A stretch of 64,000 nt of DNA from JABILX01 sp041648305 (GCA_041648305.1 JBAZPI010000001.1:86563-150562); one strand, 5' to 3'. Positions 41,086 through 49,954 are shown, numbered from the stretch's first letter. Notes: a model not told the origin generated them from the sequence alone. Numbers and translations are program-made.

Positions 41086-41173
41086 CTGGTGCCCAGGGAG
41101 AGAATTGAACTCTCACCTCCTTGCGAAGACGGGATTTTGAGTCCCGCGCGTCTACCAATTCCGCCACCTGGGC
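41086..41173 (-). tRNA. tRNA-Leu (CAA)
   Basis: 88 bases on the minus strand with CCA encoded. Acceptor GCCCAGG/CCTGGGC, anticodon stem-loop CGGGA-CTCAAAA-TCCCG with anticodon CAA, a long type II variable arm (TCTTCGCAAGGA region), and T arm GAGAG-TTCAATT-CTCTC. The long variable arm fits Leu. Confidence 0.96.
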
Positions 41174-41209
41174 CTATTCACACGATTATTTACACCAAAG
41201 AATTTAGCA

Positions 41210-41240
41210 AAATTTCTCCCTTCCTAAAAGGGAAAATTTT
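41210..41240. repeat. imperfect hairpin upstream of obgE
   Basis: Core stem TCCCTT (41217-41222) with AAGGGA (41228-41233) and a 5-base loop; AT-rich outer arms pair with two mismatches. It ends about 15 bases before the obgE ATG, and TTTAAT (41242-41247) between them could be a -10. It may end transcription into obgE or act in the 5' region. Confidence 0.35.
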
Positions 41241-41255
41241 CTTTAATATGGGCGC

Positions 41256-42566
41256 ATGTTCTGTGACGAAACAAAAATATTGGTTATAGCAGGCCACGGC
41301 GGAGATGGATCCGTAAGCTTCCGCCGTGAAAAATACGTGCCAAAAGGAGGACCTGACGGTGGCGACGGCGGACAAGGCGGAAACATAATTTTGAAGGCCA
41401 ACGAAAACATAAATACTCTTTCCGATATAAACTCGCACAAACACTACAAAGCGGAAAGTGGGGGCGCAGGCCACAAGAAAAATATGTCCGGCAAAACAGG
41501 AGAAGATCTAATTCTGCAAGTCCCCGTAGGTACTGTGATTTGGAATATTGATAAGTCGAAAATCATCACGGACTTAAGCAGCCATAATCAAGAATTCATA
41601 ATTACAAAAGGAGGAAAAGGAGGTTTGGGCAACCAGCACTTTGCTTCTTCTGTAAATCAGGCGCCAACTTTCGCGGAAACTGGAGAGCCCGGAGAAGAAA
41701 AAGAAATTCTCCTCGAGTTGAAACTGGTCGCAGACGTCGGATTAGTGGGCTTCCCATCGGTAGGGAAGTCAACACTTATCGCGCACGTTTCGAACGCACG
41801 CCCAAAAATTGCCGAATATGAATTCACAACTCTGGTTCCAAACCTGGGAGTAGTCGACATGAAAAGATTTGGTGGCGGGAATAGCGACGCATTTGTGATA
41901 GCAGACATTCCCGGAATTATCGAAGGAGCCTCACACGGGAAAGGCCTTGGCTTAAAATTTCTCCGCCACATAGCAAGAAACTCCGTTCTAATTCACATAG
42001 TCGACCCTCTCAGGCCAAATCCGATCGAAAACTTCAAAATCATCCAACACGAACTCGAATTATCCGACAAATCGCTAATCAAAAAACCTTTAATAGTAGC
42101 GATCAATAAAATCGACGCAGTCCAACCGAAAGAAGTAGAAAAAATCACAAAAGAACTGCTGGAAAACATTAAACCTAAACCAAAAAAAATCTTCCCAATT
42201 TCGTCAGTAACAGGGAAAGGACTCAAAGAACTTCTCTTCGAAGCTTTAAAAGAAATCAGAAACACGAGACAAAGCTCGCCAAGAGAAATCAAGTCTCAAG
42301 AAACAATCATTCTCACACCACACAAGGAACTTGTAAAATTCAAAATAGAACAGGTAAAAAAGAAAAAAACGCACAAAATTTTTATCATTTCGGGACAAAG
42401 AATAGAGCAGGTGCTTAGAATGACAGATTTAAATAATCCACAAGGAGTGGAACGCGTTTACCATTTCTTAAATAAAATGGGAATATTGAAAGCAGTAAAA
42501 AGAGAAAAAGCCGAAATTAGTGATATAATCGAAATCGCAGGAAAACATATTCCTTATCGAGACTAA
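41256..42566 (+). CDS. obgE: GTPase ObgE/CgtA
   Basis: 436 residues. Gly-rich Obg fold (VIAGHGGDGSVSFRREKYVPKGGP, read in parts), G domain with G1 GFPSVGKS (165-172), DIPGIIEGAS and NKID, and a C-terminal OCT domain (about 345-430). Acts in 50S maturation and growth control. Followed by pth after 12 bases. Confidence 0.96.
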   Translation: MFCDETKILVIAGHGGDGSVSFRREKYVPKGGPDGGDGGQGGNIILKANENINTLSDINSHKHYKAESGGAGHKKNMSGKTGEDLILQVPVGTVIWNIDKSKIITDLSSHNQEFIITKGGKGGLGNQHFASSVNQAPTFAETGEPGEEKEILLELKLVADVGLVGFPSVGKSTLIAHVSNARPKIAEYEFTTLVPNLGVVDMKRFGGGNSDAFVIADIPGIIEGASHGKGLGLKFLRHIARNSVLIHIVDPLRPNPIENFKIIQHELELSDKSLIKKPLIVAINKIDAVQPKEVEKITKELLENIKPKPKKIFPISSVTGKGLKELLFEALKEIRNTRQSSPREIKSQETIILTPHKELVKFKIEQVKKKKTHKIFIISGQRIEQVLRMTDLNNPQGVERVYHFLNKMGILKAVKREKAEISDIIEIAGKHIPYRD

Positions 42567-42578
42567 TCGAGAGTAAAT

Positions 42579-43109
42579 ATGAAAATAATAGTAGGCCTCG
42601 GCAATATAGGCGGAAAATACGCTAAGACACGCCACAACACCGGATTTATAGTTGTTGACGCTTTGTTCAACAAACTCAACGGGACAGATTGGAAAGAAGA
42701 GCCAAAATTCAAATCCCTCATAGCCGAATGCGTCTTTAAAGGAGAAAAAGTCTTATTGGCCAAACCAACAACCCTCATGAACCTCTCAGGCCAAGCAATT
42801 TCAAGTATTGTAAATTTTTACAAAGAACCGTTAGAAAACCTAACAGTAATCTACGACGACGTTGATTTACCTCTCGGAACGATAAGAATAAGAGACAAAG
42901 GCTCCGCAGGCACCCACAACGGCATGAAATCAGTAATTCAAGAGCTCGGAACAGAAGAATTCAAAAGAATCCGCATAGGAATCGAAGGCCGCGGAACAAC
43001 TTCGCCAAAAGAACAAGACACCTCTTCATACGTTCTTTCCGCCTTCGCGAAAGAAGAAGAACCGATCATCAAAAAAGCAATAGAAGAAGTAGTAAGCGAC
43101 CTATCTTGA
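42579..43109 (+). CDS. pth: peptidyl-tRNA hydrolase
   Basis: 176 residues. Releases tRNA from stalled peptidyl-tRNA. Motifs VGLGNIGGKYAKTRHNTGF (catalytic His in TRHNTGF), KPTTLMNLSGQAI, VIYDDVDLPLGTIRIR and GSAGTHNGMKSVIQ. Ends with TGA, which shows that UGA is a stop here. Confidence 0.96.
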   Translation: MKIIVGLGNIGGKYAKTRHNTGFIVVDALFNKLNGTDWKEEPKFKSLIAECVFKGEKVLLAKPTTLMNLSGQAISSIVNFYKEPLENLTVIYDDVDLPLGTIRIRDKGSAGTHNGMKSVIQELGTEEFKRIRIGIEGRGTTSPKEQDTSSYVLSAFAKEEEPIIKKAIEEVVSDLS

Positions 43110-43128
43110 GCGCTCTCCTAATTTTACC

Positions 43129-43157
43129 TTGACCTTTCCACACCTTTTCCATAAAGT
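43129..43157 (+). promoter_or_regulatory. promoter of rplU
   Basis: TTGACC (43129-43134), 17 bases, TAAAGT (43152-43157). Leader of about 36 bases before the rplU ATG at 43200, long enough for L21-type leader control, but no clear fold was made out. Confidence 0.55.
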
Positions 43158-43199
43158 GTGTGAGCAAATTCGCTTCTAAATTCTTTTAATCTAACTAAA

Positions 43200-43511
43200 A
43201 TGTTCGCAATAATTGAAACAGGAGGGAAACAACACAAAGTTGAAAAAGGTACAATTCTAGAAATTGAAAAACTCCTCGAAGACAAAGGCAAAACCGTTAC
43301 ATTTGACAAAGTCTTTCTGATTTCAGACGGATCTTCGACAAAAATCGGAACTCCTCTCTTGGAAGGAGCGGTAGTCACAGGCAAAGTCGTCAACCAAACC
43401 AAAGGAGACAAAATAATAGTCTTCAAAAAGAAAGCAAAAAAGAGATACGAAAAGAAACAAGGGCACAGACAATGTTTAACAGTAGTGGAAATCACGGAGA
43501 TCAAAAGCTAG
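43200..43511 (+). CDS. rplU: 50S ribosomal protein L21
   Basis: 103 residues. Typical start MFAIIETGGKQHKVEKG and the KKRYEKKQGHRQCLTVVEI C-terminus. In most bacteria rpmA (L27) follows at once; here the next gene is on the other strand and overlaps the rplU end by four bases, so the usual rplU-rpmA-obgE order is broken (obgE and pth come first). Confidence 0.95.
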   Translation: MFAIIETGGKQHKVEKGTILEIEKLLEDKGKTVTFDKVFLISDGSSTKIGTPLLEGAVVTGKVVNQTKGDKIIVFKKKAKKRYEKKQGHRQCLTVVEITEIKS

Positions 43512-44452
43512 AGAGCCTCTGAGTCCTTCAAACTAGCCACAACCGTCCGCAACTCATCCGGCAACTTACTTTCAAATGCCACCCTTTTCCCCGTCCTCGG
43601 ATGTGTAATTTCGAGCCTTTCAGCGTGCAAAAACTGTCGATCCAAACCATATTTCTCTAGAAAATGCACATTCACTTTCGGATTCCCGTACGTTATATCG
43701 CCAACGACAGGATACCCAATCGCATTCATATGAACACGAATCTGATGAGTCCTCCCGGTCTTAAGATCAATATCCACCAAAGAATATTCACCAAAATCAT
43801 CCTTGTACACCTTCCGAACCCAATACTCCGTAACAGCATTTCGCCCCTCATCCTCCGAAGAAATAGCCATTTTCTTCCTGTTTCTTAGACTCCTGCCAAT
43901 AGGGGAGTCGATGATTGCGTGATCAAGCTTGATCCTCCCATTAACCAACGCAACGTACCTCTTGGCCACAGTCCTGTCAGCGAACTGCTTCACCAGAGAC
44001 TGATGAGCCAAATCCGTTTTCGCAACCACCAATACGCCGGAGGTATTTTTATCGAGCCTATGAACAATCCCAGGCCTCATTTCCCCGGATATCCCAGCCA
44101 ACTCCCCTTTACAATGATGCAAAAGAGCGTTAACCAACGTCCCTGTGCTATGAGACCCACTTTCCGAAGGATGCACGACCATATAAGCAGGCTTATTGAT
44201 AACGATAATATCCTTATCCTCAAACAGAATATCTAGGTCTATATTTTCAGCTTTCGCCTCTATTTTCTGGGGCTCCGGAATCTCAACCTGGACGTCATCC
44301 CCAACTTTCAAAGGCATACCCACCTTGGTTGCTGCTTTGTTATTCACCAAAACGTGACCCCCTTTAATCAATTTCTGTAAAAAAGCTCGCGTCCGGTCTG
44401 GGAAGCCTGTAACCAGAAACTTATCCAATCGATTTTTTTCAACTATTTTCAT
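43508..44452 (-). CDS. RluD-family 23S rRNA pseudouridine synthase
   Basis: 314 residues. S4 domain at the N-terminus (RLDKFLVTGFPDRTRAFLQKLI), then the RluA/RluD catalytic domain with GIVHRLDKNTSGVLVVAK (catalytic Asp in HRLDKNTSG) and KTGRTHQIRVHM. Isomerises uridines in 23S rRNA; RluD sites in helix 69 are likely. Its ATG overlaps the TrmB-type gene end (44449-44452). Confidence 0.93.
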   Translation of the reverse strand: MKIVEKNRLDKFLVTGFPDRTRAFLQKLIKGGHVLVNNKAATKVGMPLKVGDDVQVEIPEPQKIEAKAENIDLDILFEDKDIIVINKPAYMVVHPSESGSHSTGTLVNALLHHCKGELAGISGEMRPGIVHRLDKNTSGVLVVAKTDLAHQSLVKQFADRTVAKRYVALVNGRIKLDHAIIDSPIGRSLRNRKKMAISSEDEGRNAVTEYWVRKVYKDDFGEYSLVDIDLKTGRTHQIRVHMNAIGYPVVGDITYGNPKVNVHFLEKYGLDRQFLHAERLEITHPRTGKRVAFESKLPDELRTVVASLKDSEAL

Positions 44453-45258
44453 AAAGTATCTTCATAATTATCTTCGCCATTATGCACTAATGCCCCAATC
44501 CAGGCCAACTCAAAAATACTCCTCTGGGTTTTCGCAAATTCCTCACTTTCAATCAACACCCCGAACTCAAATCCTCTATCGGGAGATACAATAGCAACTT
44601 TATTGTCATAAACATTCATAATATTATCAAACAAACCCTCACCGCCCTTTATGAAACGAAGATCCGTTAGCGCAGTTCCTATACCGACATCACCATAACA
44701 TTCCGTAAAAAAACACCGGGTCTCCCCGGTATCTAACGCTAATCCTTTCAATGGTATTTTTTTTTCAAACACTCGAACATTAATATAATTTTTAATAAAA
44801 TCGAGCATGTCGGAATTGAGCCATTTTGGGATTGAGGTAATGCAAAAAATTGACCCTTTGCTTTTCAAACTGTCGTTCATAACCGTCTCCACACCATTAA
44901 CCCCTTCAAAATAATGCACTTTAGGCGGAATCAATAAGACACTCTTCAATTGCTCCATCTTCGGAAGAATATCAATCACGAAATCACGATGATGGTCCAG
45001 AAGCCGCCTCTTTCTTTCAACATATTCCAACAGATTATTTAGATCGTTCACCGCGAAGTAAATTATGCCATTTTTAATAAAAGAGCTTATTAAGCTCTTC
45101 TTTTGTAGGTTCTTTAGTATGGGGTAAACGGCAGTTCTTTCTAGGCCCGCCTTCCTCGCTATTGTGTTAGCTGGTTGGGGGCCCAATTCGACCAAGGCGA
45201 TGTAGATTTTCGCCTCACTATTAGTGAACCCTATCTGGCACAAAGTTTCTTTTAACAT
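44449..45258 (-). CDS. TrmB-type transcriptional regulator
   Basis: 269 residues from ATG 45258. N-terminal winged helix (LCQIGFTNSEAKIYIALVELG, AGLERTAVYPILKNLQ in parts), a coiled segment, then a C-terminal ligand domain of the TrmB kind (KVHYFEGVNGVETVMND, GSIFCITSIP). TrmB regulators are best known from archaea, where they sense sugars, but occur in these bacteria too. A near-perfect promoter at 45299-45326 lies inside the longer frame to 45351, so the shorter start is chosen. Target genes unknown. Confidence 0.8.
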   Translation of the reverse strand: MLKETLCQIGFTNSEAKIYIALVELGPQPANTIARKAGLERTAVYPILKNLQKKSLISSFIKNGIIYFAVNDLNNLLEYVERKRRLLDHHRDFVIDILPKMEQLKSVLLIPPKVHYFEGVNGVETVMNDSLKSKGSIFCITSIPKWLNSDMLDFIKNYINVRVFEKKIPLKGLALDTGETRCFFTECYGDVGIGTALTDLRFIKGGEGLFDNIMNVYDNKVAIVSPDRGFEFGVLIESEEFAKTQRSIFELAWIGALVHNGEDNYEDTL

Positions 45259-45298
45259 ATTTTGTCTAGCCTTGCAAATAAAATGGAAAGAAACTAAC

Positions 45299-45326
45299 AA
45301 TATACTCATATTTTCACATTTGTCAA
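45299..45326 (-). promoter_or_regulatory. near-consensus promoter of the TrmB-type gene
   Basis: On the minus strand, TTGACA (45326-45321), 16 bases, TATATT (45304-45299). Transcription would begin around 45291, about 33 bases before ATG 45258. It decides the start of the gene. Confidence 0.75.
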
Positions 45327-45400
45327 GTATTTTTAGTGTTTTGTTTGGCAAATAGGGAAGAATTAAACTATATTTAACCCGTTATTAAACCAAAAAAACA

Positions 45401-46585
45401 ATGAAGCCAGATATAAAAACACTACTCAAAAGGGGAGTTGCCGAAGTAATTATCAGGGAAGATTTAGAAAAAAAATTAGGATCAAAGAAAAAATTAAAGG
45501 TAAAACTGGGAATAGATCCGTCAGGAGCAGATCTGCATTTGGGACACATGGTTGTTATTAAAAAATTGAATGAATTTCAGCTCGCAGGACACCACGTACA
45601 GCTTGTGTTTGGAAATTTTACAGGCCAAATAGGGGATCCATCTGACAAATTGAATGCTCGTCAGCCAAAAACCCAAGCAGAACTGGAAAAAAATGCTAAA
45701 AAATACATACAACAAGCAGGGAAAATCCTGGATACGAAAAAAATAGAAGTCGTCTGGAATGCAGACTGGCTCGGTAAACTCTCCTTCGCCGACGTAATCA
45801 AATTAGCTCAAGTATTCACTGTCCACCAAATGCTTGAACGCGACATGTACCAGGAGAGAATAAAGCAAGACCAGCCAATCTACATACACGAATTTTTGTA
45901 CCCATTAATGCAAGGCTACGACTCAGTCGCCTTGAAATCGGATTTGGAATTGGGAGGCACAGACCAGACATTCAATTTACTAGCAGGAAGAACTATCCAG
46001 AGAGCATACGGCCAAGAACCTCAGTCGGTTCTCACAGTTCCACTTTTAGTCGGCACCGACGGCAAAGAAAAAATGGGCAAAAGCCTCGGCAACTACATCG
46101 GAATAACCGAATCCCCAAAAGATATGTTCGGCAAAACAATGTCGATCCCGGATCATTCAATACTAAGCTACTTTGAATTAACAACAGACATTTCGTTGGA
46201 AGAATTGGCGAAAATCAAGAAAGCATTAGACGAAGGCGAGAATCCTCGTAATTTGAAAGTACGCCTCGCCAAAGAACTGGTCACCTTCTACCACAACAAA
46301 AAAGCCGCCAACGACGCCGAACAAGAATTTATAAACATGTTCCAAAAGAAACAACTCCCGGATGTAATAGATGAAAAGAAGCTGAAACAGACCAAATGGA
46401 AATTGGTCGATCTCTTGGCTGAAACAGGTTTAGTCGCCTCAAAAGGCGAAGCCCGCAGAATGGTCGAACAGGGCGGCGTAAAAGTCGATCAGGCAAAAGT
46501 CGAGTCAATCGATTTCGAAATAGATGTTTCGGGCGGGAAATTATTACAGGTAGGAAAGAGGAAGTTTTTGAAGGTGAGAGGGTAG
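45401..46585 (+). CDS. tyrS: tyrosyl-tRNA synthetase
   Basis: 394 residues. Class I with HLGH (46-49) in SGADLHLGHMVV, the tyrosine pocket QGYDSVALKSDLELGGTDQTFN (in parts) and KMGKSLGNYIG as KMSKS. C-terminal S4 domain (LVASKGEARRMVEQGGVKVD). The HIGH-type order and S4 tail match the TyrRS subgroup with a short anticodon arm. It is followed by the palindrome-rich gap. Confidence 0.96.
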   Translation: MKPDIKTLLKRGVAEVIIREDLEKKLGSKKKLKVKLGIDPSGADLHLGHMVVIKKLNEFQLAGHHVQLVFGNFTGQIGDPSDKLNARQPKTQAELEKNAKKYIQQAGKILDTKKIEVVWNADWLGKLSFADVIKLAQVFTVHQMLERDMYQERIKQDQPIYIHEFLYPLMQGYDSVALKSDLELGGTDQTFNLLAGRTIQRAYGQEPQSVLTVPLLVGTDGKEKMGKSLGNYIGITESPKDMFGKTMSIPDHSILSYFELTTDISLEELAKIKKALDEGENPRNLKVRLAKELVTFYHNKKAANDAEQEFINMFQKKQLPDVIDEKKLKQTKWKLVDLLAETGLVASKGEARRMVEQGGVKVDQAKVESIDFEIDVSGGKLLQVGKRKFLKVRG

Positions 46586-46599
46586 ATTGCATAAAATAT

Positions 46600-46906
46600 C
46601 GTGACATTTTGTCACGGACTGAAGTTTCAGAGTCAAAAGGGTATGGACAATTTGTCCACACCCCTTATGTTAAAGCCCGAGAATATCCAAGCCATCCAAA
46701 TTTTAACCGTCCCCGTCTTAAGTACAGTTAAGGAACCTCAGTTATCTACAATTTGTAAACAACTCAAATTTCAAAGATGAAGTGGTGACAAATCGTCACC
46801 AATTGGACCAAAAATCTTAATCGTCAACAAACCAAACCTTAATTCCATCGAATTCGATGGAATTAAAAACACAGTAGTGAAACTGTTACAAAATGTAACA
46901 CTTTTA
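46600..46906. repeat. array of short palindromes in the tyrS to Bro-N gap
   Basis: The 489-base gap 46586-47074 has no gene. It holds palindromes built around ACA-N3-TGT: 46600-46616 (CGTGACA-TTT-TGTCACG), 46639-46663 (TGGACA-ATT-TGTCCA core), 46741-46763 (TACA-ATT-TGTA core), 46784-46800 (GGTGAC-N5-GTCACC, one mismatch in the core) and 46884-46900 (TGTTACA-AAA-TGTAACA). Centres are near 46608, 46651, 46752, 46792 and 46892, so steps are about 43, 101, 40 and 100. Further ones are CTGAA-GT-TTCAG (46619-46630), CTTAA-N6-TTAAG (46717-46732) and a perfect 28-bp palindrome at 46839-46866. Operators, hairpins or a protein-binding scaffold are all possible. Confidence 0.75.
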
Positions 46907-47007
46907 AAATGATTGCCCCAAATGACAGATCCTTCCACCTAAAAAAACAACAAATCCCTCCACAAAACCTTTCCGCTTTTTCCGCAACAAAAATTAATCA
47001 AAACATA

Positions 47008-47036
47008 TTGACGGTGAGTTTACGCTCACCTATGAT
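47008..47036 (+). promoter_or_regulatory. Bro-N gene promoter with operator in the spacer
   Basis: TTGACG (47008-47013), 17 bases, TATGAT (47031-47036). The spacer is almost entirely the palindrome GGTGAG-N6-CTCACC (47013-47030). A protein bound there would block polymerase. The leader to the ATG at 47075 is about 32 bases. Confidence 0.7.
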
Positions 47037-47074
47037 CCTATCAGATACTAAACATTTTTTAACAACATAAAAAC

Positions 47075-47899
47075 ATGAATAGCGAACATCAAAAATTAGC
47101 AGTTTTTCAGGACAAAAACATTCGTAGCATATGGCACAATGACGAATGGTGGTTTTCGGTAGTCGATGTTGTCAAAGCACTAACAGATAGTCCAACACCG
47201 AGACAATATTGGGGAAAGCTAAAGCAAAGAGAGTTTACTGATCTTCAGTTGTCCCCAATTTGGGTACAACTGAAATTGGAGTCATCTGATGGCAAAAAAT
47301 ATGGAACCGACTGCACCAACACCGAAGGTCTTTTCCGTATTATCCAATCAATTCCATCACCGAAAGCCGAACCCTTTAAGCTTTGGCTCGCAAAAGTGGG
47401 ATATGAACGCATACAGGAGATCGAAAACCCCGAATTAGCGCAAGACCGGATGAAAACGCTTTATGAACAAAAGGGATATCCACAAGATTGGATTGATAAA
47501 CGCATTCGAGGGATAGCAATTCGGCAAAATTTAACAGATGAATGGAAAGAGAGAGGAATCAAAATTCCAAGCGATTATGCTATCCTGACAGCAGAAATTT
47601 CCAAAGCCACTTTCGGAATGACGCCAAGCGAATACAAGAAATACAAAAACATTCCAGATCATCCGAACAAGAACCTACGCGACAACATGACCGATCTGGA
47701 ACTAATCTTTACGATGCTTGGCGAAAAAGTGACTACCGAAATTTCAAAACAGGAAAAACCGAAAGAAATGCCAGAGCACAAGCAAGTAGCACATCGTGGA
47801 GGTAGAGCGGCCGGGAACGCGCGGAAAGAAGTAGAAAAGGAATTAGGGAGGAGTATAATCGAGAAGAGCAATTATCGAAATTTATTGGAAAACAAATAA
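47075..47899 (+). CDS. Bro-N domain protein (phage antirepressor-like)
   Basis: 274 residues. N-terminal Bro-N domain (about 5-115): IRSIWHNDEWWFSVVDVVKAL, PRQYWGKLKQRE, TEGLFRIIQSIPSPKAEPFKLWLAKVGYERIQE (in parts). The second half has ILTAEISKATFGMTPSEYKKYK and a basic tail with HRGGRAAGNARKEVEKELG. Bro-N proteins are common in phages, prophages and some cellular genomes as DNA-binding or antirepressor proteins, and DinD of E. coli is a relative. The gene has a promoter with a built-in operator and an upstream palindrome field. No other phage gene is nearby; recG follows after four bases. Confidence 0.82.
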   Translation: MNSEHQKLAVFQDKNIRSIWHNDEWWFSVVDVVKALTDSPTPRQYWGKLKQREFTDLQLSPIWVQLKLESSDGKKYGTDCTNTEGLFRIIQSIPSPKAEPFKLWLAKVGYERIQEIENPELAQDRMKTLYEQKGYPQDWIDKRIRGIAIRQNLTDEWKERGIKIPSDYAILTAEISKATFGMTPSEYKKYKNIPDHPNKNLRDNMTDLELIFTMLGEKVTTEISKQEKPKEMPEHKQVAHRGGRAAGNARKEVEKELGRSIIEKSNYRNLLENK

Positions 47900-47903
47900 T
47901 CGA

Positions 47904-49952
47904 ATGCTCCAAACCCCGCTCTCAAAAGTCCTTTGCACTAACAAACAGCATCTCGACACTCTAAAGGAATTAAACCTCCAAACAGTGGACGATTTGTTGA
48001 AATACTACCCGCGCGCATACACCGACGCATCAGACTACACACAAATCATCGACATGAAACTGGACGAGACCAATACCGTCCTCGGTACGCTGAAAACTTT
48101 CCACACAATCCGAACAAGAACCGGCAAGCACATTACAAAAGGCATTTTTCAGGACGAAACCGGCTCAATCGAAGTAATCTGGTTCAACCAACAACATCTC
48201 CAACGCATCCTACCTAGAAATAAAGAAATTGTGCTGAGCGGAAAATTAAAATTAACAGGAGGAAAACTCGTTTTTCAAGCTCCATCATATGAAATTCTCA
48301 ACAAATATCAGGAACAGGTTCACACCGGCCGAATCGTTCCCGTTTATCACGAAACCGAAGGCCTTTCTTCTAAATGGCTTCGAGAAAAAATCAAACCCCT
48401 AGTCGACGAATGGGCAAACCTTTATGAAGAATACATGCCAGAAAAAATCATCAAAGCAGAAAATTTAATCGATCTCAAAACAGCAATCAAAAACATCCAT
48501 TTCCCTGAAAACGACGAGATTTTGAAACGCGCACGCGAACGCCTAAGTTTCGACGAACTATTCCTCCTCCAGATCAAAGTCCTTACCAAAAAGAAAGAAT
48601 GGCAAAAAATCTCAAGCGGAGAAAACAAAGGAATCCCCACAAAGAAAGAAGAACTCAAAGGCCTCGTAGACAGCCTACCATTCGCGCTAACAAACGCACA
48701 AAAGAAAACAGTAAAAGAAATTCTTTCCGATCTCGAGAAACCTTTCCCCATGCACAGACTCCTGCAAGGAGACGTAGGCTCAGGGAAAACCGTCGTCGCC
48801 GTAATCGCCGCTCTGAACACCGTTCTAAACGGCCAACAAGTTGTAATAATGACCCCAACAGAAATTCTGGCCAAACAACATTTCCAGTCATTCCTAAAAC
48901 TCCTCAAAAACTACAGCTTTAACATTCAATTCATCGCCGGTTCCACACCGCAAAAACAGAAAACAGAGATCATAAAACAGATGAAAACCGGAACAGCCGA
49001 CATAATAATAGGCACACATGCCCTGATTCAGGACAGAATAGGCTTCAAAAACCTCGGACTCGCTATTATCGACGAACAACACCGTTTCGGCGTAAAACAA
49101 CGTGCAGCACTCAAGGAAATAGGGAAGAGCCCACACTTACTCAGCCTATCCGCCACTCCAATTCCACGAACGCTCGCAATAACTATATATGGAGATCAAG
49201 ATCTCTCAATCATCGACGAGATGCCGCCAGGCCGTCAAAAGATCATCACAAGAATCGTACCTGAAGATCGCCGCCTCGACGCATACAGATGGATTGAAAA
49301 CCAAGTCCTAAAAGGTCGCCAAACATTCATAATCTGCCCACTAATCGACGAATCCGACTTTCTCGAAGTAAAATCAGTCATAAACGAGTACGATTACCTA
49401 TCCCAGCACATCTTCAAAGATCTCAAAGTCGGCCTTCTCCACGGCCGCCTGAAACAGGAAGAAAAAGACCAAATAATGCAGGATTTCAAAGATAATAAGA
49501 TAAATATTCTCGTTTCCACATCTGTTATTGAGGTTGGCATCGACGTCCCGAACGCAACAATCATGATCATAGAAGGAGCTGAACGCTTCGGGCTAGCCCA
49601 ATTGCACCAATTTCGAGGTCGAGTGGGTAGGGGAGAGCACCAATCTTATTGTTTCCTATTCACGAACAAAATATCTCAAGAAGGTTTGAAGCGCCTAAAA
49701 GCGATGGAAGTTCATCATAGCGGATTTAAGTTGGCAGAAATCGATTTGGAAATTCGCGGCCCGGGCGAAATTTATGGAATTCGACAAAGCGGACTCCCCG
49801 ACCTTCGCATGGCAAGCTTGACAGACTCGGAACTTATTGCACGCGCGCGAACACGCGCCGAAGAAATTTTAAGCACCGATCCAAAATTAATAAATTACGA
49901 AAAACTTTTAGAAAAATTCTCAGAAATTCCGGACGTTTATGTAAAGGATTAG
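47904..49952 (+). CDS. recG: ATP-dependent DNA helicase RecG
   Basis: 682 residues. Wedge/OB domain (GTLKTFHTIRTRTGKHI), then two RecA-like helicase domains: motif I GDVGSGKT, DEQH box in IIDEQHRFGVKQR, LSATPIPRTLA, and VIEVGIDVPNATIMIIE, FRGRVGRGEHQSYC. Reverses stalled forks and resolves branched DNA. It is placed four bases after the Bro-N gene and is probably cotranscribed, which could tie recG expression to the Bro-N promoter. Confidence 0.96.
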   Translation: MLQTPLSKVLCTNKQHLDTLKELNLQTVDDLLKYYPRAYTDASDYTQIIDMKLDETNTVLGTLKTFHTIRTRTGKHITKGIFQDETGSIEVIWFNQQHLQRILPRNKEIVLSGKLKLTGGKLVFQAPSYEILNKYQEQVHTGRIVPVYHETEGLSSKWLREKIKPLVDEWANLYEEYMPEKIIKAENLIDLKTAIKNIHFPENDEILKRARERLSFDELFLLQIKVLTKKKEWQKISSGENKGIPTKKEELKGLVDSLPFALTNAQKKTVKEILSDLEKPFPMHRLLQGDVGSGKTVVAVIAALNTVLNGQQVVIMTPTEILAKQHFQSFLKLLKNYSFNIQFIAGSTPQKQKTEIIKQMKTGTADIIIGTHALIQDRIGFKNLGLAIIDEQHRFGVKQRAALKEIGKSPHLLSLSATPIPRTLAITIYGDQDLSIIDEMPPGRQKIITRIVPEDRRLDAYRWIENQVLKGRQTFIICPLIDESDFLEVKSVINEYDYLSQHIFKDLKVGLLHGRLKQEEKDQIMQDFKDNKINILVSTSVIEVGIDVPNATIMIIEGAERFGLAQLHQFRGRVGRGEHQSYCFLFTNKISQEGLKRLKAMEVHHSGFKLAEIDLEIRGPGEIYGIRQSGLPDLRMASLTDSELIARARTRAEEILSTDPKLINYEKLLEKFSEIPDVYVKD

Positions 49953-49954
49953 CA

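Noticed and set aside
45259..45351. Longer start of the TrmB-type gene
   Set aside because: A near-consensus promoter lies inside this stretch, so the mRNA would not include that start.
46600..46900. CRISPR array
   Set aside because: The repeats are palindromes of different sequence with only a short common core, without identical repeats of 25-40 bases, and no cas gene is present.
47542..47805. Second frame within the Bro-N gene
   Set aside because: Composition is that of a shifted frame of a Lys/Glu-rich gene, with no ribosome binding site.
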